A stretch of DNA of 64,000 bases from Siderastrea siderea (taxonomy: Eukaryota > Cnidaria > Anthozoa > Scleractinia > Rhizangiidae): positions 52,609,730 to 52,673,729 of the forward strand of contig OZ034968.1 in the NCBI GenBank assembly GCA_964030785.1, read 5' to 3'. Under the pieces are notes generated by a model. It had not been told where the DNA came from. It saw nothing but the letters and a program-made list of their open reading frames with translations, and did not search any database. How positions within the stretch are numbered: position 1 is the first letter of the stretch; every line of letters starts with the position of its first letter. Below are positions 10,891-20,411 of this stretch, one piece after another. A program made the translations under genes and the position numbers.

Positions 10891-13042
10891 GCTTTTAAGA
10901 TATATAATTTTCATATATTCACATTCATGAAGATGGTTATCATTATTTGTTCTTCTATCCAGTTGCCCAACAAAGGGCTCTGACAAATTGGTGGTAGGGT
11001 ATTCTGCAAGCATCTCTGATCATTTTGACATGGAAAAGAGATTTTTTTACAACCTTATACAACATGTACATGCAGCTATTGTACACTTGCATCATTTAAT
11101 TTACCTTCACTTTCATTGTATTTGAAGATACACTGCCACTGCAATAATTGTCTCCTACTGATTTCCAGGTTCTGGTGTTGACTTTTGTGCTTTAACACAA
11201 CTTCTTTTTCAGCACTATCTCTGTTCTCAACATTTGTAATGAAATAATTCAGTATTGTTTGTTGCCTTTTTTTTCAGAAGTACTCATAAGTTTCTCTCAA
11301 GAGAATCAACCTTGTGGAGTAATAATCGTCCTTCATACTTTCAAGATACGAACAAGGATTTGTTATACGACATTCTGACTAAACAGCTGGAGGATAAGTT
11401 TGAGGTGGAAAAGATTAAAAAGAAGTGGAGCAAATTGCTGAAGAAATTCAGACAAGAACACAGCAAAGCCAACATTAAACCAGCTGGATCAGGTACAGAT
11501 GGCATTTTCAGGCCAACCTTTGAATTTTAGGAACAGCTGAAGTTTGTGGATGTCATTTGTGATGATAGTGATGAAACAATGAACTCACTGAGCACTGCAC
11601 CTTCCAAGCCTAAAGCCTCAAAGTGGTCAAAACAACAGATGAAGGAGGACAGAGAAAAGAAAATGTCAACTATTTTCAGAAGCAGTTTCAGCAATAAAGG
11701 AACCACCTCATGAAAATAAAACTGCAGCCATTTCAGAAGCTACTGCATTTGCTAATTATTTGGGTGTAACACTGTCTAAACTAAGCCCACGAAAATTTTG
11801 TAAAGTAAAAAAATGTATCGGTGACATTCTTTATCAGATTGAGGAGGGTGAAGATGAGTGCTATGCAACTGCTTCAGCCAGATCAACTTCGTCAACATCT
11901 TCAACTAGATTTCATACTCTTGAGAGGTATAGTCCCACACCAAGTTCAAGTAATGCAAGTGACTTCAGCGTTAGTAGATATCACATGCAGTACCCACTAG
12001 GTTACTTCTAATTTACATACTGAAATTTGTGTTGAACAATCTGAAGGGACTCATTAGTATTTATTCTTCCTGAATGATTATGTGTGGTTGTGTTATTCAT
12101 ATACCTTGCATTGTTTGCTCCTTGCAATGCAGTAAAATTTGGTTTCTTTGAAGTTGTTGTTGATGTTAAATTAATACCATGTATGAATAAAGTTTTAAGT
12201 TCAAAAATGCTAATACAAGCCCCTTTTGCAATTATTGTGTGCTTTGTTACCTTGCTTTTGAGTGGAGGTCAGGCTGGAATTGACTTTGTTTTGATAGACT
12301 TCAGTGATTTTTGTGTCATGGTATGAAAATGCTAACTTGAATCAAAATGGAGTCAACTCCAGCCTCAAGCTCACTTTCACTCAAAGGCCAGTCAACTACA
12401 TGTAAGCACACAACTGAAAGATGGACTGATATGTCACATAAAAGGCAGTTTATCCATTTTGCCTTAACTCTTGGTAAAATTTATGCTTTTGTACTAAGGC
12501 TTCACTCTTAGCACAAGAACCAAAACAGAAAATACTCAAACATTTTGTAATTTATAGGTAACTTTTACTGACTTGTTTATCAAGCTATGTGTATGAAGCC
12601 AAAACAAAGCTGAGAAGCAAAGTTGAGTTACATTTTGCAAAGTCATATGAACATGTAAATTTCAAGAGAAGTCCAACCTGTTGCTTGGTAGTGTGCTCCA
12701 GTATCATTATAATATACAGTGAATATGAAGATAAGATGTTTCTGATGTAAACATTAAACAGGTTTAGGTTACTAAAGCCGACGTCATACACTGCTTATAA
12801 CATCATATTTCATTTGTTTATATTACACATGTATGTGTATATGACACAACAAAATTAAATTATAATTTCAAGAAAATGAATATTTTCCTGACATCTACTT
12901 TAAGTTGACAGTTATTATTTGTACAACAGCATTTGGTGACTAATATTAGCATTCAAACTGAAGGCTCTGGAGTCCTTCTGTAGCAACTGTTCTTGAAAAC
13001 AAGAACTAGACATACTGCCTTGGAGACCTATCAAACATTAGT

Positions 13043-14320
13043 TTATAATCCACACATTTTTCTCTGCCATGGCACATCTCCTTCATTATTAAACCATTCT
13101 TTAAACTCCTCACGCATCTGCTTGGCTGCTGTCGTCGAATTCCTGGATGAGGAGGGTTGTAGGTCAAGAAATGAATCCATGGGAGTGTCTTCCCTCCATG
13201 TGCCTGGTATGACCTCCCCTGAATCAGGGATCTCTCTATCAAGAACAGCAGGTGGGCAGTACACATTTTTGCTGCTATCATCTGCCCTCAACCAGTTGTG
13301 TAGAATGAATGAGGCTAATGTTATTACTTTTACTTTTTCTGGACACAATAAGAAAGGTACTCGAAAACAGCGCCACCTGTTGCACACTATACCCAAGATA
13401 TTTTCAGAAATCCTCCTTCCCCTCGATATGCGGTAATTAGCAATTCTCTGTTCAAGTGTCAAATCCCTGTGTGGGTATAGTCTCAACATGTATTTTGCCA
13501 GCCCAAATGCCTCGTCCCCTGTGAGTACAAATGGCACAGGGTTGCTGCGACCAGGAAGGGGCTTTGAAGGAGGTAAGTTGAGAGGATTTGTGGGGTCATC
13601 GAGAGCCCTTTTCAATGAACAATTTGCCCATGCGTGGCCATCCGGGTTTCTGCCGTTTGTTCCTACATCAATGTATAGACATTCATAGTCCGGGCCAGCC
13701 ACAACAAGGGCAATTATACTTTCATTGCCTTTATAATCATGATAATGAGAACCTGAATACTCCGGTTTTTGTATCAAGATACGTTTCCCGTCAATTGCAC
13801 CAATGTTGTTTGGGATATTCCACCTAGAGTGGAAAAGTTGAGCAATTTCATTCCATGCTTCTGCAGTGTTTGGAGACTGAAGAAAATCCTTCTGTAGAAA
13901 CTCGATTATGGCAGTACAAACTTCCATGACAATTTCTCCAATGGTTGTCCTTCCAATTCGGAACTGAAATGAAAGTGAGCTAAACGTCTCTCCTGTAGCT
14001 AGAAATCGGATGGTGAGAGCTAAACGTTCACCTGGAGGAATTGCCGATCTCATATGCGTGTCTTCTCTTGTTATAGAGGGAGCGATTGTGTTAACTAGTT
14101 CCACGAACTTAGCATGCGGCATTCTAGTGAATTCTGCAAATCCTGGTGTATCCTCCACTGCTAGCTCCTTGAAAATGGTGTAGTACGCTCCTTTCTCCTC
14201 TCTTCTTTTCAGCCACTCGCGTGTCCAGCGTTTTCGGTCAACATAATTACACGTTTCTTCGTCTAATAACATCATTGACAGTAGTAAAAGCTTCTTCTTT
14301 TTGACGATAGAGTCCGCCAT
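13043..14320 (-). CDS. Harbinger transposase (HARBI1-like nuclease), intact
   Basis: I chose the ATG at 14320 (MADSIVKKKK), giving 425 residues. The frame is also open further upstream, but that part overlaps the TIR. The N-terminal region has the usual basic stretch (RKRWTREWLKRREEKGAY) and the HTH-like segment ending PPGERLALTIRFLATG. The DDE nuclease core has GAIDG (D177), YIDVGTNGR (D218) and an E in RRISENILG (E306), followed by NRWRCFR and the characteristic LASFILHNWLR. Length and motif order match complete PIF/Harbinger transposases. It convergently faces the broken MADF gene of the same copy. No stop or frameshift is seen, so it may be functional; its MADF partner could only come from copy B or elsewhere. 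Confidence 0.93.
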   Translation of the reverse strand: MADSIVKKKKLLLLSMMLLDEETCNYVDRKRWTREWLKRREEKGAYYTIFKELAVEDTPGFAEFTRMPHAKFVELVNTIAPSITREDTHMRSAIPPGERLALTIRFLATGETFSSLSFQFRIGRTTIGEIVMEVCTAIIEFLQKDFLQSPNTAEAWNEIAQLFHSRWNIPNNIGAIDGKRILIQKPEYSGSHYHDYKGNESIIALVVAGPDYECLYIDVGTNGRNPDGHAWANCSLKRALDDPTNPLNLPPSKPLPGRSNPVPFVLTGDEAFGLAKYMLRLYPHRDLTLEQRIANYRISRGRRISENILGIVCNRWRCFRVPFLLCPEKVKVITLASFILHNWLRADDSSKNVYCPPAVLDREIPDSGEVIPGTWREDTPMDSFLDLQPSSSRNSTTAAKQMREEFKEWFNNEGDVPWQRKMCGL

Positions 14321-14470
14321 CTTTCTTTGCCCGTAAACTAGTTCCCAGGCGCCCTCAGTGATTTCTATGATTTTTATGCCTACTGTCCCTGCAACGGGCC
14401 CAATGCAGTTGCACACTAAGGAGCTTGTCCCCACTACATGTCCCTTAGTGTGCGCCGGCCTCGTAATTAA

Positions 14471-14660
14471 CAAATAAAAAAGCCAAAACCGTGCTTTGTT
14501 CTGTGATAAAGCACGCAAGGAAGTGACGAGAGCACGAAAGACTGAAGTGTAGGGTGAATGCGAGCCGCAGGCGAGTGCTTCTCCCTACTTCTTGAGTGCT
14601 CTTGTCACTTCCTCGCGTGCTTTATCACAGAACAAAGCACGGTTTTGGCTTTTTTATTTG
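14471..14660. repeat. 65-base-arm hairpin at the A/B junction
   Basis: Arm 14471-14535 is the reverse complement of 14596-14660 with 63 of 65 positions matching by eye. The 60-base loop is itself partly palindromic (GTAGGG...CCCTAC). It begins 9 bases beyond the right TIR of copy A. It is either an inserted foldback MITE or a product of the rearrangement that joined A and B. Confidence 0.9.
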
Positions 14661-14927
14661 CTTTATAATATAGCTTTGCTCACATTTGTAAAGAAACTGG
14701 CTTTAATTTGCAAGAAAACAAGTTTTATTCATATTTTGCAAGCGCGCACAAGAAAGGTTTTCAGCTTGCCAGCACGCGCAGAATGGCGTCACGGGTTACT
14801 CCGTGCATCTGTACTCTGATAAAGCACGCTGTTTCAACGCACGTTAAATCGAAACGTTATTATAACAAGCAGTAGATAATCCAGAAAACCCTTTAAATAT
14901 ACCACCTCCACGTCCCAGGCTGCACAA

Positions 14928-15430
14928 CCCCAGTTCCTTTTGTTCTTACGGAGGATAAGGCATTTGGTTTATCCAAGTACGTCATGTTTAGACCCTTCCC
15001 TAGCAGGAATCTTACTGTGGAACAGCGAATTGCTAACTATCGCATTTCTAGAGGGAGAAGAATTTCTGAAAATATTTTAGAAATTCTGGGTAACAGGTGG
15101 CGCTGTTTAAGGTCCCTTTTTTACTAGCTCCATTTAAGGTAAAGGGAATAACCCTAGCAGCTCTTACCCTCCACAACTAGCTAAGAGCTGACAACAGCAG
15201 CCGGAATATTTATTGTCCCCTCACACTTGTCGATAGAGAGGATCCTGAGACCACAGAGATTATTCCTGGGTCATGGAGAGAAGATACCCCATCAGATTCA
15301 TTTCTTGATTTACAGCCTTCACTGTCAAGGAATTGCTCCAATGAAGCTAAAAGGATGGGTAAAGAATTCACTCAGTGGTTTAACAATGAAGGTGATTTGG
15401 TGTGGCAAAGACACGTATGGACTTTCAACC
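14928..15430 (+). pseudogene. Harbinger B transposase remnant
   Basis: Plus-strand sequence encodes the last third of a transposase close to that of copy A: PVPFVLTEDKAFGLSKY, then EQRIANYRISRGRRISENIL with the catalytic glutamate, then NRWRCLR. Stops follow near 15125. Further pieces in shifted frames match the tail of copy A (for example WFNNEGDLVWQR near 15380-15415). The first about 260 residues, including both catalytic aspartates, are absent. Confidence 0.9.
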
Positions 15431-15469
15431 TTTTCAATTCAAATTGAAGCTCAGGAAGTGCATGGCTAA

Positions 15470-16312
15470 GTCCAAACCGACATAACTGAAAACATAATTA
15501 AGTTTCAGACTCAAGTAATAATTATACAAAATCAGATATGGCAGATTTTTAAATCTATGATGTCACAGTGTTATATGTTTAGAACGATTTTACTTAACCC
15601 ACGAAACAATATCTAACAGTAAGTGTCTAACAGTCAAAGTTGAACAAAAGAAAACAATGGAATAAGTGTGTAATAGTGAGTAATAGTTTAGTATCTATCT
15701 CACAGGTTAATCAAAATCACTCTAAAATCAGTACTTCACAATTTCGTTGAGACATAACTTAATTAACTTGTGAGTAAAAAAAAATGGTACCCTCTAGGCT
15801 ATTTGACAGCACAGTGCTGGAACACAGCCTTGTATTGTTAAGTTGTGAAAAGGCCATCAAGTGTTTTAATCACTGATCATTTGTACCCATTGGGTAACAG
15901 TACAGTGTTACAGAATAGCATTGTGATGTTGTTGTGATGGCTTTATTTGGAAAACCCATAACTAGTGTTTTAATGTATTGTTGATCATTAGGAAAATTTA
16001 AGTCAAAGTGATCTGTAAATTAAAGCAACATAAATACATTTATTAATCATGAATTTTACATACTGGATGGACAAAAAATAAAAACAAATGAAAACTCAAT
16101 AAGGTTTACTATTCTTGCAAGCATGTTTCCAGCAATAATAATAAAATATCATTTAACTATAGTTACAACTTGTTGACATTTCTTCTCTTATTTTAGTTAC
16201 TAACAATAATATCAATAAGGCATAGAAATGCAACCTGCAATTTATTGCTTTCAAATTTATTTAACAAATATGAACAAGAACATAAAACAAAACATGAACA
16301 TAGCTTTGGTTA
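15470..16312. other. Spacer between the convergent genes of copy B
   Basis: AT-rich, no reading frame or motif recognised. Confidence 0.5.
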
Positions 16313-17939
16313 TCAGTAATATTCCATGGATGGATAGGTCAGCATGTGCATGTTTTCATGAGGAACAGGAATACCTTGCTGATAATTATTACTCGATTCA
16401 TTTGAGGTGTAAGAACCCGAAGTTAGAGCAGGGCTATATCTGCCAAGTACATTAATTCGAGAAGTAGCACTGGCAGCCTCCAATTCATCATTCTCTTCTA
16501 TCTGAAATAAAATATCCCCAATGCACTTCTTTGCCTTGCGAAACTTACGTGGATTTAACTTTGACAATGTTAAACGTACATAATTTGCAAATGCTGCCAC
16601 TTCACTATTTTCAACTGATGTGTGTTGTCCCTTACTTGTTTCTGGCTGTTTAATTGCTGCTACAGCTTCTGAAAACAATTCAAGTTTTCTATCCTCACGG
16701 TTCTCCCTTTGCTGCTGCTTAGAAGCTTTTTTAACTCTGGATTTTGAAGGCTCTTGGACTGAACTGACAGTTTCATCAGTGTCATCACAGATCACAAGTA
16801 CAAAGTTCATTTGTTCATAAAATTCCCATGATGGCTTGTAGATATCTGCTGTTCCAGCCCCAGAAGGTTTAACGGATGCTTTGGCATGCTCTTGTTTAAA
16901 TTTCCTCAGAAGCTCTTTCCACTTCTTCTTGATGTCTTCAGCATCATATTTGTCCTCCAGTTCTTTACCAAGCATATCATACAGAAGATCCTTGTTACTA
17001 TTCTGGTGGTACTCTGTACAGTTATGATTCCACAAGCATTCATTTCCTTGGTAGAAGGCTATGAGTATTTCTAGAGTAAACATACACATTTTGTTTATAG
17101 TTTTAACTGTTTTTTTCCTTTGAAACAACTCAGTATTTGACTTAACTTTTCTCCTCAGGCTGGATGGTTAACTGAAGTTGACACATGTACATTGTATCCA
17201 TTATAACAAACCCCAGGGGGATTCTTACACAGCACCTGGTATTAGAAATTTTTTTCCATTGCCTTTCGGGGTTTTCTCTTTAACAGTTCCAAAAAATAAT
17301 AATTATAACAATTAGCTTCAGCTTAGGCTGTTATTACATAGTCCATGCTGGTTTTTGGACATAAAATTCAAGGAGTATTCAAGGAGTATTCAAAGCAAGT
17401 TTACTTTGTCTTCCATCTGATCACATGGTGGAAAAACTGATCCCAGAATGCAATGTACGCAATCACAGGAGCAGTTGCTGGAATAGTGGCCCTGTATTCT
17501 CTAGTTATATGTCGAAAATCCAACTGCAAATTATAAGTTACTTGTCCACTCAGTGTTATAGGAATACAACTTCCTTACCTATATCTGGAGTGCTCCATGG
17601 CATCTCACTTTCCGTTTCCTCTGCCGCAACACTTTCTCTCAAAAACGATAAATCAGACCAATATATCCACTTGATATTCTCATGCTCCGACTTCTTTGAA
17701 TACTTAAGATAACAGCTCCTCAAACCATGCCAACGTTTCTTGATCTCGTTGATGTTTCGCGGAGGAGTTGTCTTCTCGAACTTTGCAACGAGAGGCGCCA
17801 ACGCCTTCGTTGTTTTCGTTTTGTTTCCATAACTTTTATGGTTCTTGTCCCACAGTAACCTTTGTGATTTGTAAAATTCAATCAACATTCTGGTGTTGCT
17901 CACACTCCAACCATCACCTTCTTCGTCCTGCGCCGCCAT
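16313..17939 (-). CDS. MADF/BESS-type protein of Harbinger B, intact, two exons
   Basis: Exon 1 is 17939-17579 (ATG at 17939; donor G|GTAAGG). Exon 2 is 17070-16313 (acceptor gtttactctag; stop at 16313). The phase fits across the 508-base intron (GAT ATA G|AA ATA), giving 372 residues. The first MADF domain is at about 17-85 (MLIEFYKSQRLLWDKNHKSY ... IKKRWHGLR). A second is at about 121-190 (ILIAFYQGNECLWNHN ... IKKKWKELLRKF). A lysine-rich linker (VKKASKQQQRENREDRK) follows, then a BESS-like segment (AFANYVRLTLSKLNPRKFRK ... GDILFQIEE) at about 290-325. MADF domains are Myb/SANT-related DNA-binding folds. In Harbinger elements this partner recognises the ends and assists nuclear import of the transposase. 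No disabling change is seen. Confidence 0.88.
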
Positions 17940-18343
17940 CTTGAACGGAGTTCGTAAGGAATTATGGGAGCATATAACACCGATCAGCGATTGGTTTATT
18001 TTTATTTGGTCGCAGGGACTTGTCCCTCGAACAGTGCACACGAAGGGACCAAGCAAAGTTTGCGGGGACTATTCCCTGCGACTGGTCCCACGAATTCAAA
18101 CCAGTTTGAATTCGTGGGACCAGTCGCAGGGACCAAATTTTGGTCCCTGCGACTACATTTTTTGACTAAAATGGGTAGTGCACACGAAGGGAATTGGTCC
18201 CCGGGACTAGTCGCAGGGACCAGTCGCAGGGACTAGTCCCCTTGTGTGTGCCGACCTTAAGGGTAAATCCAAGGGAATTCGATCTTTGTTCGAAATAGCG
18301 GGGACTTCGAATTAACCGAGTTCGAAATAGCGGGGTTCGACTG

Positions 18344-18388
18344 TATTATTATTATTATTATTATTATATAAGTAAAGTATTATTATTA
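18344..18388 (+). repeat. (TAT)n / (ATT)n microsatellite
   Basis: TTATTATTATTA... starts at the TA target site on the right of Tigger. It has about seven units, then a short break and TATTATTATTA. Confidence 0.85.
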
Positions 18389-20078
18389 TGAACAAAGTTT
18401 GGAGGTTAAGTGTTACATACAGCGTAGCACAGTTCAAGTTCAGTGTCCAAGCATGAGTTCTTTCTGAATTGGAGGCAAGTACTGCATTAAGCAATGGCAT
18501 GGGTTATTTGGCTGTTAAGATCACAACAGCCAGAGAATATTAACTATGTAATATTCAGGGTGTCACCAGTGTGTACCTGCAACGTTTCAAAATTCAGCAA
18601 TTCAAATTTAAAATACAACAGACTAATGCAGACCAGGCAAACCAGAAGAGTTGAAGTAGACCTAATTTTTTTAAACTAAACTAGAGGAATAAATTCAATC
18701 ATAACCATTGAAAGGTCAAATAGCAGACATTCCTTGGTCTCATCAGGCAAATTGCAAATGACATTAACCTGGAGTCTGTACTGTGGTTCTAACATTAACT
18801 GTTGAGACCATGGGTTAGTTTTCAACATTTTAGTATCCCAGGAGCAGTTCCCTTCCAGAGTGTGGTGTTGTTTATTATCAAGTACATCTACTGTTTGAGG
18901 TACTTAGGCTGTTCGTGAATGCCTACAGTGTGACCATCTAAATGAAAGTTTTGGTGCTCTTTATTAGTTATTTATGTGTCATCTGCAGGATGCCTCTAAC
19001 TGTTGGTACTATCTTGTAACCATTCCAGTGAAAGCTGCAGTAATTTTCAAATATTTTTCTGCAAAACGAAATATACTAGGCCTGTCTGTTTTCAACTTGC
19101 CTACTCTTGAGAGTGAAAAACGTGCACAGCTGGCTAAGGAGGGATTTTTATAACAGGTTGATTTTTGTGACTTTGGAAAAACGGGCCTGTCTTGGAAAAG
19201 CTATATGTTGTCTTCTTGGGATGAGTGCAAATGCTTGCCTCCACATCTGGTCATGTTCTATAGCGAAAGGTCAGCCCTATCCAGACGTCTTTCTTCTCTG
19301 ATACTATAACGTCATATCTCCGAAAGACAAGGTACATTTCAATATTCAATGAATAATATCCCCTAATAATGCAAATACCAGAAACTTGCAGCTAGTTTTC
19401 TTCTTGTGGAAGTTCTTTGCTCTTACTTGCATTTTAGTGTTTGACGCATTGGGTTGAACTGTAATTTTAAAATGAGCAGCCATCACCTTGTGGTTCTTCC
19501 CAAACAACATTTCAGTTGTACGTAAGAGGTGGGGAACCCATCAGATCAATATCATTGAAAGATAACAAATAAAAAAACAAAGGGAAGGAACTACATTCTT
19601 GTCCATGAGCAAGTGTAAGTAAAATTTCCACTAGTGCAGTGAGAAATTTAACTTGGTTTTAGAGTGAATAACTGTTCGCTGGAAGCACTAAAATTGATAC
19701 TCAACAAATTGAACAGGGAGGCTGGATGATGAACATGACCACTTGAATTGTAGTTTACACCTTACTGCAGATATTAAGAATTGAACCATCAAAATAAGCC
19801 CTCCTCTTTTTGGAGACATACGAAGCTCAGATATCTTTTGTGAAAAAGGGCTGTCTGCAAACATTGAAGGACACCCAAGGTAATGCCACAGAAGAGGCAC
19901 AGGAGGCCCGTATGGAGCTCAACCCAAGTTCTGTGGCATGAATCAACTTTGAGTATTACTACTCCCCCTGGATGAAGTGCTGGTCCATTGCAGGGTTTCT
20001 GCAGCAGTATGTCACTCCTGGAATGGGAGAGACAGTATGAAGTAAAGAGGACTGTAATATAAGAATAAAGACGTATGT
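18389..20078. other. No gene recognised
   Basis: AT-rich sequence. Short ORFs (for example 19107-19301 plus, 19789-20109 minus) have no motif, and no repeat borders are visible. Confidence 0.5.
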
Positions 20079-20283
20079 TGTTCAGGATTTTCGGTCGTCC
20101 ATACTTCACGAATTAAGTCAAGGCAAGTCCAATTTCAAGCATTTAATCTGACACTTTCTCACTTGTACACAAAAACATGGCGGACATTTTTATCCTCGTG
20201 GTCCCTCACCCTCACGCACATGCGCATCCAAAATCCCCCCAACCAGGGGTACAGTAGGGATTCCTAGAGCTTTCTGCGGAACA
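20079..20283 (-). repeat. 3' LTR of BEL/Pao element
   Basis: Minus-strand sequence from TGTTCCGCAGAAAGC (20283) to GAAAATCCTGAACA (20079), 205 bases with TGTTC...GAACA ends. It is immediately preceded by a purine-rich tract (AAGGAAGGGGTGGA, about 20284-20297) that fits a polypurine tract. No second LTR is present in the window. Confidence 0.7.
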
Positions 20284-20411
20284 TCCACCCCTTCCTTGAC
20301 ATAACAATGTAAATAGAAAACATGATAAACTGCAACACAATGAAAAACAAACGCCTTCAGTAACGAAACCTCTGAAGCTTAAATACGCAGTTCACTAATA
20401 AGTCACAATGT

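Larger units (their letters stand above)
9416..12011 (+). pseudogene. MADF/BESS-type accessory protein of Harbinger A, disabled
   Basis: The counterpart of the intact gene at 16313-17939. Exon 1 starts at ATG 9416 and shows a first MADF domain (MLIAFYKDNRLLWDKDHKDY), but a frameshift after about codon 44 leads to a stop. The downstream part (around 9640-9782) continues in another frame and ends at a donor (ACAG|GTGAGC, 9782). Exon 2 begins after ttttttttcag at 11278, with the second MADF segment (KDLLYDILTKQLEDKFEVEK). It then has an in-frame TAG at 11528-11530 and another frameshift near 11,680. A BESS-like C-terminal part (LGVTLSKLSPRKF...CIGDILYQIEE) is readable at 11760-11860. The 1.5 kb intron holds later MITE insertions. 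In Harbinger elements the Myb/MADF partner helps the transposase enter the nucleus and bind the ends. Confidence 0.85.
9236..14461. mobile_element. PIF/Harbinger copy A
   Basis: The left TIR is at 9236. The right TIR ends at 14461 and reads AGGCCGGCGCACACTAAGGG on the minus strand, a diverged match to the left end. Both ends also carry short GTCCCTGCGAC/GTTGCAGGGAC-type subterminal motifs. The length of 5.2 kb with two convergent genes (MADF plus, DDE transposase minus) is the standard Harbinger plan. No TAA follows the right TIR directly; the next bases are CGTAA, so this end was altered or the duplication mutated. Confidence 0.8.
9236..18257. mobile_element. Composite of two inverted PIF/Harbinger copies inserted in Tigger
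   Basis: The outer ends are AGGTCGGCACACACGAGGGG (9236 rightward) and, read from 18257 on the minus strand, AGGTCGGCACACAAGGGGAC. TAA is present on both sides (9233-9235 and 18258-18260), the Harbinger-type three-base duplication. The 9,022-base unit splits a Tigger whose sequence resumes directly at 18261. Gene order is MADF (plus, broken), transposase (minus, intact), hairpin, transposase remnant (plus), MADF (minus, intact). Either the pair moved as one unit, or copy B inserted at the TAA beside copy A and later lost its left end. Confidence 0.8.
14900..18257. mobile_element. PIF/Harbinger copy B, truncated on its left side
   Basis: The right TIR at 18257 is intact, with multiple GGGACCAGTCGCAGGGAC-like inverted subterminal repeats at 18010-18240. 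The MADF gene on the minus strand is complete, while the plus-strand transposase has lost its N-terminal two thirds and the left TIR is missing. Orientation is opposite to copy A. Confidence 0.8.
6523..18343 (-). mobile_element. Tigger/pogo DNA transposon, interrupted by a 9 kb Harbinger unit
   Basis: The left end is CAGTCGAACCCCGCTATTTC and the right end, read inverted, gives CAGTCGAACCCCGCTATTTC as well. TA flanks both ends (6521-6522, 18344-18345). Removing the inserted block 9236-18257 and one TAA leaves about 2.8 kb, the normal size for a Tigger element. It contains a minus-strand DDE transposase (6687-8282) and a divergent plus-strand small gene (8408-8800). The right part carries several spaced copies of TTCGAAATAGCGGGG, probably transposase-binding subterminal repeats. 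Confidence 0.9.

Noticed and set aside
14321..14518. N-terminal extension of the Harbinger A transposase frame
   Set aside because: The 66 extra codons overlap the TIR and the hairpin; the ATG at 14320 matches the usual start of the family.
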